The notes under the pieces were generated by a model. The model was not told the DNA's origin and did not search any database. It saw nothing but the letters and a program-made list of their open reading frames with translations. A program made the position numbers and the translations under genes. A stretch of DNA of 7,340 nucleotides from an uncultured Porphyromonadaceae bacterium (lineage in GTDB: Bacteria > Bacteroidota > Bacteroidia > Bacteroidales > Muribaculaceae), in the NCBI GenBank assembly GCA_905193485.1, contig CAJJOX010000112.1, forward strand, positions 1 to 7,340, given 5' to 3'. Below, in pieces: positions 1 through 7,063 of the stretch; the first letter of the stretch is position 1; each line of letters begins with the position of its first letter.

Positions 1-1
1 G

Positions 2-766
2 TCTCCCGCGGAAGAGGCGCCCCTCTCACTATACGTGCCCAAGCGACTGGGGCGCATCAACACAGCCAATCCGATGTCATCGTTCAGGAGTGATTCGCTT
101 TTCATCGGAGGAGTCTATCGCATCGAGGACAATGAGCGCGATGCCCAGACCGTAGTGATACCGATCGATATGGCCAGAAACATCCTCCAATACGACAACG
201 GCGAGGCCACGGCCATCGAAGTGGCGCTGAAACAAGGAACAGACGAGGCTGAAGGCAAGGAGGCGATTGCCCGTGCGCTCGGCCCGGGTTTCCACATTGC
301 CGACCGTCAGAAACAGGAAGCCGAATCATTTAAAATGATCGCTGTCGAGAAATGGATCACGTTTGTGATGCTGGCTTTCATACTCGTCATAGCGTCGTTC
401 AATGTCATATCGACGCTGTCGATGCTCATCATCGAAAAGAAGAGCAATCTGCGCACACTGCGAGCCATGGGCGCAACCACCGGTATGCTGCGGAGGATTT
501 TCATATGGGAAGGATGGCTCATATCGGTTGTGGGCGGACTTTCGGGCATCATCATCGGCGTCGGACTCTGCTTAGCCCAGCAATGGGGCGGTTTCGTGAG
601 GCTCAACGGCGATCCATCGCAACTGGCCATAGCGGTCTATCCGGTAAGAGTGGATGCCGTCGACCTGGCCGTGGTGACGGCTCTGCTCCTTGCCGTAGGG
701 CTGGCCATCGGCTTACTGACATCGCGGTTTGTGCCCTCGTCGGCCGTTACCGGCAACAGAGAGTGA
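2..766 (+). CDS. FtsX-like ABC transporter permease, LolC/LolE family (5' truncated by window edge)
   Basis: The frame is open from the left edge, so 254 C-terminal residues of a protein usually near 400 are visible; a GTG at 35 is an internal valine, not a start. The first ~110 residues are the end of the periplasmic MacB-like domain. Three hydrophobic segments follow at about residues 118-144, 169-193 and 218-241. Between the first two is the charged coupling helix with EKKSNLRTLRAMGA, which in this family contacts the ATPase subunit. A YPV motif before the last helix and the EGW motif opening the second are typical of Bacteroidota LolC/E-type permeases. In the inner membrane such permeases work with a LolD ATPase to extract lipoproteins for outer-membrane delivery; a MacB-like exporter is less likely because the family pattern is the four-helix Lol type. 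The gene ends 10 nt from the convergent O-methyltransferase, with no recognisable terminator between them. Confidence 0.88.
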   Translation, partial: SPAEEAPLSLYVPKRLGRINTANPMSSFRSDSLFIGGVYRIEDNERDAQTVVIPIDMARNILQYDNGEATAIEVALKQGTDEAEGKEAIARALGPGFHIADRQKQEAESFKMIAVEKWITFVMLAFILVIASFNVISTLSMLIIEKKSNLRTLRAMGATTGMLRRIFIWEGWLISVVGGLSGIIIGVGLCLAQQWGGFVRLNGDPSQLAIAVYPVRVDAVDLAVVTALLLAVGLAIGLLTSRFVPSSAVTGNRE

Positions 767-776
767 TATCAGGCTT

Positions 777-1409
777 TTACAGCTTTCGGAGGATGGTCAG
801 GCCGTCGCGAATCGGTATAATGGCCGTTTCCACGCGAGGGTCGCGGGCCACAAGATCATTGAATCGCATAATCCCTAAGCTCTGCGGATCGGACGGAGCA
901 GGATTTTCTATCACTTTTCCGCCCCACAGAGTGTTGTCGGCAAGGATATAGCCGCCCGCTTTGACACGAGGCAGCAAAAGCTCGAAATATTCACAATAAT
1001 GACGCTTGTTTGCGTCTATGAACACCATATCCCATCCGTCGCCGAGCGTAGGCACAACATCAAGCGCATCGCCAATGTGAAGATGTATGCGTGCGGCAGC
1101 TTCCGATAGAGAGAAACGCTGAAGCAGCTCGTCTTCCATTTCGTCGTCGATTTCAACGGTATGCAGCTGGCCGTCGGGGGGCATTCCTTCGGCAATGCAC
1201 AGGGTAGAATATCCGGTGAAAGCACCGAGCTCAAGCACACGTCTGGGACGAAGCATCGACGTGAGCATCTTGAGCATTCGTCCCTGCACATGTCCCGAGC
1301 ACATGCGCGGATAGAGGTGATTGAGATAAGTGTAGCGGTAGGTGTCGGCCAGAAGCTTCGGTTCGGCCGATATGTGGTCTGATATGTATTCGTCGAGAAG
1401 CTGATCCAT
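777..1409 (-). CDS. COMT/CCoAOMT-type SAM-dependent O-methyltransferase
   Basis: This 210-residue protein has the usual length of the Methyltransf_3 family (catechol and caffeoyl-CoA O-methyltransferase-like). SAM-binding motif I is VLELGAFTGYS at residues 58-68, followed by the acidic TVEID at 84-88 that would bind the SAM ribose. The three metal ligands of COMT are matched by D132 (in IDANKRHY) and D158-N159 (in LADNTLWGGK), so a divalent-metal-dependent O-methyl transfer is expected. The substrate is unknown. I chose the ATG at 1409, 5 nt after the pyk stop; a TTG at 1418 overlapping that stop as TTGA would add three residues and cannot be excluded. It is the last gene of the minus-strand cluster and is probably co-transcribed with pyk. 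Family assignment is firm, physiological role is not. Confidence 0.9.
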   Translation of the reverse strand: MDQLLDEYISDHISAEPKLLADTYRYTYLNHLYPRMCSGHVQGRMLKMLTSMLRPRRVLELGAFTGYSTLCIAEGMPPDGQLHTVEIDDEMEDELLQRFSLSEAAARIHLHIGDALDVVPTLGDGWDMVFIDANKRHYCEYFELLLPRVKAGGYILADNTLWGGKVIENPAPSDPQSLGIMRFNDLVARDPRVETAIIPIRDGLTILRKL

Positions 1410-1414
1410 CTGCG

Positions 1415-2440
1415 TCAAAGAATATCGCGAAGGCCTGCGGCCTCAGTTGAGAGAATGGTTCTGCGCATCACATCGACACACTCGCAGGGATAGCGTCCTT
1501 CGGCCGTTTCGCCGCAAAGCAGAAGCATGTCGGCACCCTCCATCACTGCGAGAGCCACATCACTCACTTCGGCACGAGTAGGGATCGGGCTGTCGATCAT
1601 CGACTGTAAGATCTGTGTCGACACAATGGCGGGTTTGCCGGCAGCGCGGCAGCGGCGCATAACGGCGATCTGCACGGAAGGCAGCTCGCATAACGGCAAA
1701 GCCGTGCCGAGATCGCCACGCGCCACGAGAATGCCATCGGATTCGGCCATGATGCCGTCGATGTTTGCGAGAGCTTCGCGGCACTCTATTTTGGCAAACA
1801 GCCGGACGGGGCTATGTCCGATAAGAGAACGCAGGGCACGGATATCGTCGGCCGAGCGCACAAATGAATGAGCGATGATGTCGACGCCACATTCCACGGC
1901 GGAACGTATGAACAAAGCATCGCGTTGGCTCACGGCAGGTAGCGGAGGCACTATGCCGTTTGAGAAAGCCACGGTCTTGCGGCTGCCCAGAACTCCGCCG
2001 CGCACGATGCGCACCTGCAAAGTGCCGTCAGGATCAATGGCTACGATCTCGGCGGCAATAAGGCCGTCATCAAAAAGAATACGGTCGGCGACGGCGACAT
2101 AGCGGTGCAGACCGGCGACAGCCACGCATATGCGACCGGCGACAGAGGTTTCATCGGACGACGACACAACCGTTGTCATGTCGCCCGGAGCAAACGACAG
2201 AGGCCTGTCGACGGCGGTGGTGCGCATCTCCGGACCTTTCGTATCCATCAAGATACAGATCGCAGGGTCGATGTCGCGGCAAGCCGCTACGAATCCGGCA
2301 AGCGACTCGACTGTGGCGTGAGCCGAGTTGATTCGGAATCCGTCGGCACCGGCATCACGCAGCGAACGGAGCACCGAACGCAAATCGGAGCATCGGTCGA
2401 CGGCCACAGTGGCCATCACACGTGTAATAGCAGTCTTCAT
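1415..2440 (-). CDS. pyk: Pyruvate kinase lacking the C-terminal domain
   Basis: This enzyme makes pyruvate and ATP from phosphoenolpyruvate and ADP, the last step of glycolysis. It has 341 residues against about 470 for E. coli PykF. Catalytic residues line up: R36 in RINSAH, D66-T67-K68 and R73 in DTKGPEMRT, K217 and E219 in AKIE, D243 in ARGDLG, T275 in STQ, and the GET motif at 310-312. Domains A and B are therefore present, but the protein ends about where domain A gives way to the allosteric C domain. The usual RLNFSH is RINSAH, so alanine replaces the serine that helps bind potassium; I recall similar NTAH forms in other Bacteroidota enzymes. The start at 2440 gives a normal MKTAIT N-terminus 7 nt after the aroQ stop; the open frame extends to 2491 but would overlap aroQ. 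The fold assignment is firm; full activity and its regulation are inferred. Confidence 0.9.
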   Translation of the reverse strand: MKTAITRVMATVAVDRCSDLRSVLRSLRDAGADGFRINSAHATVESLAGFVAACRDIDPAICILMDTKGPEMRTTAVDRPLSFAPGDMTTVVSSSDETSVAGRICVAVAGLHRYVAVADRILFDDGLIAAEIVAIDPDGTLQVRIVRGGVLGSRKTVAFSNGIVPPLPAVSQRDALFIRSAVECGVDIIAHSFVRSADDIRALRSLIGHSPVRLFAKIECREALANIDGIMAESDGILVARGDLGTALPLCELPSVQIAVMRRCRAAGKPAIVSTQILQSMIDSPIPTRAEVSDVALAVMEGADMLLLCGETAEGRYPCECVDVMRRTILSTEAAGLRDIL

Positions 2441-2447
2441 TGACCGG

Positions 2448-2870
2448 TCATATAAGAGATTCGACGGCAAGACGATAGCTATCCATGCCAAAACCGGCTA
2501 TCGATCCATGGCACACCGGCGCTATAAGCGAGCGGTGGCGCACCTCCTCGCGTGCGGCGATGTTGGAGATGTGCACTTCTACGACCTTCACCGCGATGGC
2601 CGCGATGGCATCGGCAATGGCGAGAGAGGTGTGGGTGTAGGCACCGGCATTGAGCACAATGCCGCGATAATCGTCGCGGTCGTAGCCCACAGCCTGAAGA
2701 CGGTCGATGATATCTCCCTCATGATTGCTCTGGAAATATTCGATCTCCACGTCGTGATAGCAGTCGCGGAGAAACTCAAGATATTCCTCCATTGACTGCA
2801 CGCCATATATTTCAGGCTGACGCATGCCGAGCAAATTGAGGTTCGGTCCGTTGATAATCAATATTTTCAT
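2448..2870 (-). CDS. aroQ: Type II 3-dehydroquinate dehydratase
   Basis: AroQ dehydrates 3-dehydroquinate to 3-dehydroshikimate, the third step of the cytoplasmic shikimate pathway to aromatic amino acids. The 140-residue length is normal for the small dodecameric type II enzyme. The N-terminal motif INGPNLNLLGMRQPEIYG carries N10, R17 in the flexible lid and the catalytic Y22. Further conserved sites are FQSNHEG at 46-52, NAGAYTHTS at 74-82 (N74 and H80 bind substrate), EVHISN at 98-103 with catalytic H100, and R107/R111. These sit one residue before the equivalent Mycobacterium tuberculosis positions from N74 onward. The gene starts 12 nt after the membrane-protein stop and ends 7 nt before pyk, consistent with co-transcription. 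Identification is secure. Confidence 0.97.
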   Translation of the reverse strand: MKILIINGPNLNLLGMRQPEIYGVQSMEEYLEFLRDCYHDVEIEYFQSNHEGDIIDRLQAVGYDRDDYRGIVLNAGAYTHTSLAIADAIAAIAVKVVEVHISNIAAREEVRHRSLIAPVCHGSIAGFGMDSYRLAVESLI

Positions 2871-2882
2871 AATCTATTGTTG

Positions 2883-3164
2883 TCAGAGATTTTCTATAGG
2901 GGTAGTTGCGAGAATCCAAATCGCGGCGTGCGACATCACGAGCAAAACCAGAAGCACCCAAGCCAGAACGCGCCGCTGCGGATAGCACTGCCATGCGAGA
3001 TATCCGGCCGTCAGGGCATAGAAAGGATAGATCCACAACATGGTGCGTGCGCCGGAATCGGTGCTGCTCCTGTCAAGAAGCCACGGAAACTGAAACAGCG
3101 GAAGCAGGACCACTATCACTATGGCGGCAAACCAACGCGGTGTCCCGGTCGGCGCGGGCATCAT
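2883..3164 (-). CDS. Small three-helix integral membrane protein, function unknown
   Basis: This 93-residue protein has three hydrophobic segments at about residues 12-30, 42-60 and 66-88. The first ends in PWLLDR, the second has WIYPFYALTAGYLAW, and the QRR loop between the second and third suggests that loop is cytoplasmic. I recognise no catalytic motif or named family. Its ATG overlaps the epimerase stop as ATGA (an ATGATG start, so 3161 is an alternative first codon), a classic arrangement for translational coupling, and it lies 12 nt upstream of aroQ. A functional link with the epimerase, for example in modifying a membrane-associated lipid or glycan, is speculation based only on this coupling. 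Coding status is supported by the clear membrane pattern, the tight packing and the absence of a better frame in the interval. Confidence 0.8.
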   Translation of the reverse strand: MMPAPTGTPRWFAAIVIVVLLPLFQFPWLLDRSSTDSGARTMLWIYPFYALTAGYLAWQCYPQRRVLAWVLLVLLVMSHAAIWILATTPIENL

Positions 3165-4201
3165 CGGGCATCGCCCTCCCCTGCGTCATTTTTCTGTGCG
3201 AGATATTCCTTAACCGTTTCATGAATGCCGCGTCGCAGCGTAAATTGCGGATTGAAACCGAAATCGGCCACGGCATCGGAGATGTCGCAACACCAGTTTC
3301 GCTGCTTCATGATGCGGAATTTGTCGCGGTTGAGTGTCGATGGCTTTCCTTTGATCGTTCCCCACCGCTCGGCCACAACGGAAGCAGCGTAAACGATACA
3401 CATCGGCAACCGCACCGGAATCACCCACTTGCCGCCAAGCTCTTCGGCCACGATACACCGAAACTCGCGTTGCGAATAAGCCATGGGTTCCGAGATGATA
3501 TATTTCTTTTTGAGTGTGGCGGGTTTGTCAATGGCATCGAATATGGCGTTGACAAGATCTTCCACATAAATGAACGTGAGCATCTGCCGACGGAAACCTA
3601 CGCCGAAATCGAAGTGCGAATCGATGCTCTTGATCATCATCAGATAATCTTTTTCGTGAGGACCGTAAACGCCCGTCGGCCGGAAGATGGTCCACGGCAG
3701 ATCGGAACAGGTTTCGAGCACTGTCTCGGCCTTGATTTTCGACACACCATAGCGCGTGTTGGGCTGCGGAATCATGCGGTTTGTAAGCGGTTCGTAGCCC
3801 TTTTCATCGCCGGGACCCAGAGCGCTCAACGAGCTCATGTAGAGCAACCGCTCCGGCATCTTTCCGCTCATGCGCAGAGCCTCGACAAAATTTTTGAGAT
3901 ATAGATAGTTGATGCGGTTGAAATCGGTGAAGTTGATGCACTTCGTGGCTCCGAGATTGTAGACTATATAATCCCAGCGCTCGCCCTCCGGCAGAGCCGC
4001 CGAAAGCGTGGCCGCCATAGCCTGCGTATCCTCATAGTCGAGCACTACGAAATGAAGTCGCCCATCGTTGAGCCACCGTCGCGACGTGGTTTCTCTCACC
4101 GCCACCCACGTATCATAGCCTCTCTTCAGGGCCTCGCGGGCAATAAACCCGCCGCGAAACCCCCCGGCTCCAACCACCAGCACCCGTTTATTCTCTTTCA
4201 T
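3161..4201 (-). CDS. NAD(P)-dependent epimerase/dehydratase (extended SDR)
   Basis: This 346-residue protein is an extended short-chain dehydrogenase/reductase with a Rossmann fold. The N-terminal VLVVGAGGFRGGFI at residues 7-20 is the dinucleotide-binding glycine motif in a GxxGFxG form. The catalytic set is S123/S124 in YMSSLSALGPG and Y151-x3-K155 in YGVSKIKAE, followed by FRPTGVYGP at 173-181, the usual substrate-side signature. Length fits nucleotide-sugar epimerases, dihydroflavonol reductase-like and 3-beta-hydroxysteroid dehydrogenase-like members; the sequence does not decide the substrate. No signal peptide is present, so it should be cytosolic. The ATG at 4201 follows an A-rich leader (GAAAGAAA), common in Bacteroidota instead of a Shine-Dalgarno site, and a promoter lies just upstream. 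It is first in the predicted operon. Confidence 0.9.
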   Translation of the reverse strand: MKENKRVLVVGAGGFRGGFIAREALKRGYDTWVAVRETTSRRWLNDGRLHFVVLDYEDTQAMAATLSAALPEGERWDYIVYNLGATKCINFTDFNRINYLYLKNFVEALRMSGKMPERLLYMSSLSALGPGDEKGYEPLTNRMIPQPNTRYGVSKIKAETVLETCSDLPWTIFRPTGVYGPHEKDYLMMIKSIDSHFDFGVGFRRQMLTFIYVEDLVNAIFDAIDKPATLKKKYIISEPMAYSQREFRCIVAEELGGKWVIPVRLPMCIVYAASVVAERWGTIKGKPSTLNRDKFRIMKQRNWCCDISDAVADFGFNPQFTLRRGIHETVKEYLAQKNDAGEGDAR

Positions 4202-4224
4202 TTTCTTTCAGTTTTTACAATACG

Positions 4225-4254
4225 CAAATATAGCTAATTTTTATTTACCGCAAC
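4225..4254 (-). promoter_or_regulatory. Bacteroidota-type promoter for the epimerase-aroQ-pyk operon
   Basis: Read on the minus strand, TATATTTG at 4232-4225 matches the Bacteroidota -7 consensus TAnnTTTG exactly. A GTTG at 4254-4251, 18 nt upstream, resembles the -33 TTTG element at slightly short spacing. Transcription would begin near 4218, leaving a leader of roughly 15-20 nt before the epimerase ATG at 4201. The -33 part lies inside the last codons of the restriction-modification gene and the -7 part begins just beyond its stop, so the operon can be expressed independently of that gene. Confidence 0.6.
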
Positions 4255-7032
4255 ATTTGCGGCCGGACCAACGAGCGCTTCATACTTGCGGAACAAGAGC
4301 GATAGCACCTCCAGGGCTGTCGCATCGGCTGAGAGCCCGTAAGCGCGAGCCACTTCCCGGTCGAGCCGGCGATGGGCTTCGCGAAGCTCCGCCGGCATTG
4401 TCAGCGGATGATAAAGATCGGCAAGAGATGAATCGCCAAACATTGCCCTCGTATCCAACACCTTTTGGGCTGCATCCATTATGACCTCTTTTGTCTTGTC
4501 GTCGGCATCAGGCCATGGAAAATTGTTATAGACCACATCTTTGCTGTAACGGATTCTGGTTTCCAACCGCCCACATATGGAATTCATCCAAATATTATGG
4601 ATTCGCGATGTTAATACGCCGAATTGAAATAATGTTGCAGCAGGAATTATAAGAGCTGCGTCACTTGTCAGCATAAATTTATCCATGAATCCTATTGGAA
4701 TATATGGCCTTTTTTCCGATGACACCCTCGGCACCAAAAGATAATCACTATCAGGCATATTTTCGACATGGAATCGTGTCGGACGTTCGGCAAGTTTGCG
4801 CGTGCCCGCGCTTTTGCTCTTCAACCGGAAATCTCTCACGGCTTCAACACGTTTCATTGCCATTGGCATGCTGCGAAGCTGTGCCGGCGTGCAGTCGCCC
4901 AGCCACAGACAATAGCGCCGACGTCCGTTGATAAACTCCTCGGCTCCGAACCATGGTCGGAAATATTGTTCTGCTGCCGGTTCGGAGGCTATAAACCGCT
5001 GCATCTCTTCAAGTGTAAAGAGATAGTTGCCGCCATCAATAGGTTTGTTGCCTATGCCCATAGGGGGAACATTACACAGCGGTTTCGACCGTGACTCAAT
5101 CACGATATCAGAAGCATCAATGATATAGGGATTTATATTATTAACACATTCAGGCTTACTGTCAACTGAATAGATGATTTGTGGCGATCTCCGCTCTCCG
5201 CAGCTAAAGCCGATTATGACCACATGGACATGAGCTTTGTCGGAAGCTTCGCTGTCCCAGCGGAATGTAGACCATGCAAAGTCAATGTGTGCGGGATATG
5301 CACCGCTCCACAAACTCTTCCATAGTGGAGCCACCTGCTCGCCCTGAGTTATGGAATTGGTCGAAACAAGAGCCGCACGAATATCCGTACCGGCCATGTA
5401 ATCGGCAGCCTTGCGGTACCATCCGCACACATAATCCAGCTCTCCAACGCCTTTATGCTTTTCTCCGAACAGAGCCGTCAGTTCCGCTAATTGCGACGGT
5501 GTTTTGGTGCGCGCCCCGATAAACGGCGGATTACCGATAATGTAATTCAGCCGATGGGAAGCCACTACATTGTTCCAGTCTATTGTAAGGGCATTGGCCT
5601 CCACGATATTGGCATAGTCTTTCAGCGGAAACAGATCAATCTCGCAGTTGACAATCCGTTCGGTTTCTTTCAGGGTTTGTGCCTGTGCGATCCAAAGAGC
5701 TGTGCGAGCCACCGTAACTGCGAAATCGTTGATTTCAATTCCATAAAATTGGCCGATATTTACCTTTATAAACCTATCCACGTCAAGCACAGGCGCATTT
5801 TTCAGCATTGCCCGAAGTGCCCGATTTTCAAGCCTACGCAACGAAAGATATGTTTCTGTCAAAAAATTGCCGGAACCACATGCGGGATCAAGAAATGTAA
5901 GTTCACTCAACCGCTCGGTGAAATCGTTAAGCAGGCGATTCCGTTTTACGCCTTCTTTCAGATTTATAATTTGATTAAGCTCTTTTGTAAGATCATTAAG
6001 AAATAGAGGGTCAATGACTCGATGGATATTTTCGATGGATGTATAATGCATCCCACCCTTCTTGCGCGTTTCCGGATTCAGTGTGCTTTCAAACATAGCC
6101 CCGAATATTGTGGGCGATATTTTGCTCCAATCCAAATCAAGACTCGCTTTTTCAAGAATCAGTTCAGCCAGACTCTCATCAATTGGAGGTATGTCAATCA
6201 TATCATTGTTAAACAGACCTCCATTTACATAAGGAAATACCGCCAAATTATCTTCGATGAGATGCCGTTTCTCTGCAGGGGTATTCAACACTCTAAACAA
6301 CTCACTCAACGCCATGCGCATCTGTGATGGCTTAAACTCAGCCAAATAGTCATGAAACATATCAGGACGGGCACCAAACAATCCGGCATCTTCAGCATAA
6401 AGACAGAACACCAACCTAACACAAAGCACATTTAGTTGACGCATGATCTCATCATCAACTTTTTCTCCATATTTTTGAAGAAACGCATCATAGATGTCGC
6501 CGATTATACGCCCTGCCGCAACCGACACTTCCTCCTCCTGTCGAATCCTATAGTCAGATTCTTCAACCAAAAACTGCAGTTTTCGCCAATTATCCGGCAA
6601 ATCTTCAAGATGGATCTCTATTGGTTCAGGATGCGATTGCTCCATGTCGTACACAAGAAACGTCTGGAAATTGCAAACAATGATATATCTGGCCTTCTCA
6701 GAGCGAGGCAGATCATTATCATATCGCTTTGCCTGATCATATGGAGTGAGATAGCTACCATCGCTTTGTTTCTGACGTGCACGGGGATTAACATTTATGC
6801 TTTTGTGTTCAATTAGAACCCTTGTTGATGGAATTATAGCATCAATAAAAGAAACATGATTAAGTTTTACACGATCTTCAAAATCAATAATTTCTTCAGG
6901 ACGTTCCACTCCAAATATATCTCTTAATAAGGCGAACCAAAAACTCTGAGCCTCACCTTTTTCATATCCTTGACGGTTTTTCCAAATTTCCGCAAACCGT
7001 TTTGCGGCATTATAATGTTCTTGGTCTGTCAT
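4234..7032 (-). CDS. MmeI-like type IIL restriction-modification enzyme (nuclease + N6-adenine methyltransferase)
   Basis: This 932-residue single chain should both methylate adenine in a non-palindromic site and cut at a fixed distance from it, as MmeI does. Residues 1 to ~170 are the nuclease domain, with D64-x10-E75-x-K77 (FID...LIEHK), a PD-(D/E)XK site. A helical spacer follows to ~320. The methyltransferase has a motif X-like GGMHYTS at 326-332, SAM motif I FLDPACGSGNF at 380-390 and motif IV NPPF at 501-504, the gamma N6-adenine type. The target-recognition domain runs about 690-840 (FRPWFGAEEF, VPRVSSEKRPYIPIGF, RYSKDVVYNNFPWP). The C-terminal part has the LREAHRRLDREVARAYGL helix typical of the family. 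No separate subunit is nearby. All motifs are intact and no frameshift is seen. An ATG at 7062 would add ten residues, but a promoter element abuts it, so 7032 is preferred. Composition is uneven and mostly more AT-rich than the core genes, suggesting acquisition by transfer. A methyltransferase-only role is possible if the nuclease is inactive. Confidence 0.9.
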   Translation of the reverse strand: MTDQEHYNAAKRFAEIWKNRQGYEKGEAQSFWFALLRDIFGVERPEEIIDFEDRVKLNHVSFIDAIIPSTRVLIEHKSINVNPRARQKQSDGSYLTPYDQAKRYDNDLPRSEKARYIIVCNFQTFLVYDMEQSHPEPIEIHLEDLPDNWRKLQFLVEESDYRIRQEEEVSVAAGRIIGDIYDAFLQKYGEKVDDEIMRQLNVLCVRLVFCLYAEDAGLFGARPDMFHDYLAEFKPSQMRMALSELFRVLNTPAEKRHLIEDNLAVFPYVNGGLFNNDMIDIPPIDESLAELILEKASLDLDWSKISPTIFGAMFESTLNPETRKKGGMHYTSIENIHRVIDPLFLNDLTKELNQIINLKEGVKRNRLLNDFTERLSELTFLDPACGSGNFLTETYLSLRRLENRALRAMLKNAPVLDVDRFIKVNIGQFYGIEINDFAVTVARTALWIAQAQTLKETERIVNCEIDLFPLKDYANIVEANALTIDWNNVVASHRLNYIIGNPPFIGARTKTPSQLAELTALFGEKHKGVGELDYVCGWYRKAADYMAGTDIRAALVSTNSITQGEQVAPLWKSLWSGAYPAHIDFAWSTFRWDSEASDKAHVHVVIIGFSCGERRSPQIIYSVDSKPECVNNINPYIIDASDIVIESRSKPLCNVPPMGIGNKPIDGGNYLFTLEEMQRFIASEPAAEQYFRPWFGAEEFINGRRRYCLWLGDCTPAQLRSMPMAMKRVEAVRDFRLKSKSAGTRKLAERPTRFHVENMPDSDYLLVPRVSSEKRPYIPIGFMDKFMLTSDAALIIPAATLFQFGVLTSRIHNIWMNSICGRLETRIRYSKDVVYNNFPWPDADDKTKEVIMDAAQKVLDTRAMFGDSSLADLYHPLTMPAELREAHRRLDREVARAYGLSADATALEVLSLLFRKYEALVGPAANVAVNKN
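4248..4262. repeat. Perfect inverted repeat overlapping the operon promoter -33 region
   Basis: The sequence CCGCAA-CAT-TTGCGG has two perfect 6-bp arms around a 3-nt spacer. It lies in the last codons of the restriction-modification gene and covers the proposed -33 element of the epimerase promoter. It could be an operator or a weak hairpin at the end of the upstream transcript. No U-tract follows on the minus strand, so it is not a standard intrinsic terminator. It may simply reflect codon choice. Confidence 0.35.
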
Positions 7033-7063
7033 ACAAAAGTCTGTTATGATAATCTGTTCCATG

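Noticed and set aside
742..757. Small GCCG-TTAC-CGGC hairpin at the permease 3' end as a shared terminator for the convergent genes
   Set aside because: The stem is only 4 bp, lies within the coding sequence and has no adjacent T-tract in the right position.
352..951. Plus-strand open frame of 199 codons overlapping the permease and O-methyltransferase
   Set aside because: It is a shadow of the permease frame and the antisense of the O-methyltransferase; the product is H/R/S-rich with no membrane or domain pattern.
2441..2450. Perfect palindrome TGACCGGTCA between aroQ and pyk
   Set aside because: It is only 10 bp, includes the aroQ stop codon and has no second copy or promoter nearby; chance is sufficient.
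2906..3904. Long plus-strand open frame of 332 codons
   Set aside because: It lies antisense to the epimerase and membrane-protein genes, which have clear motifs and operon spacing. Its translation is rich in R, H and S with no recognisable domain, as expected from the complement of GC-rich genes.
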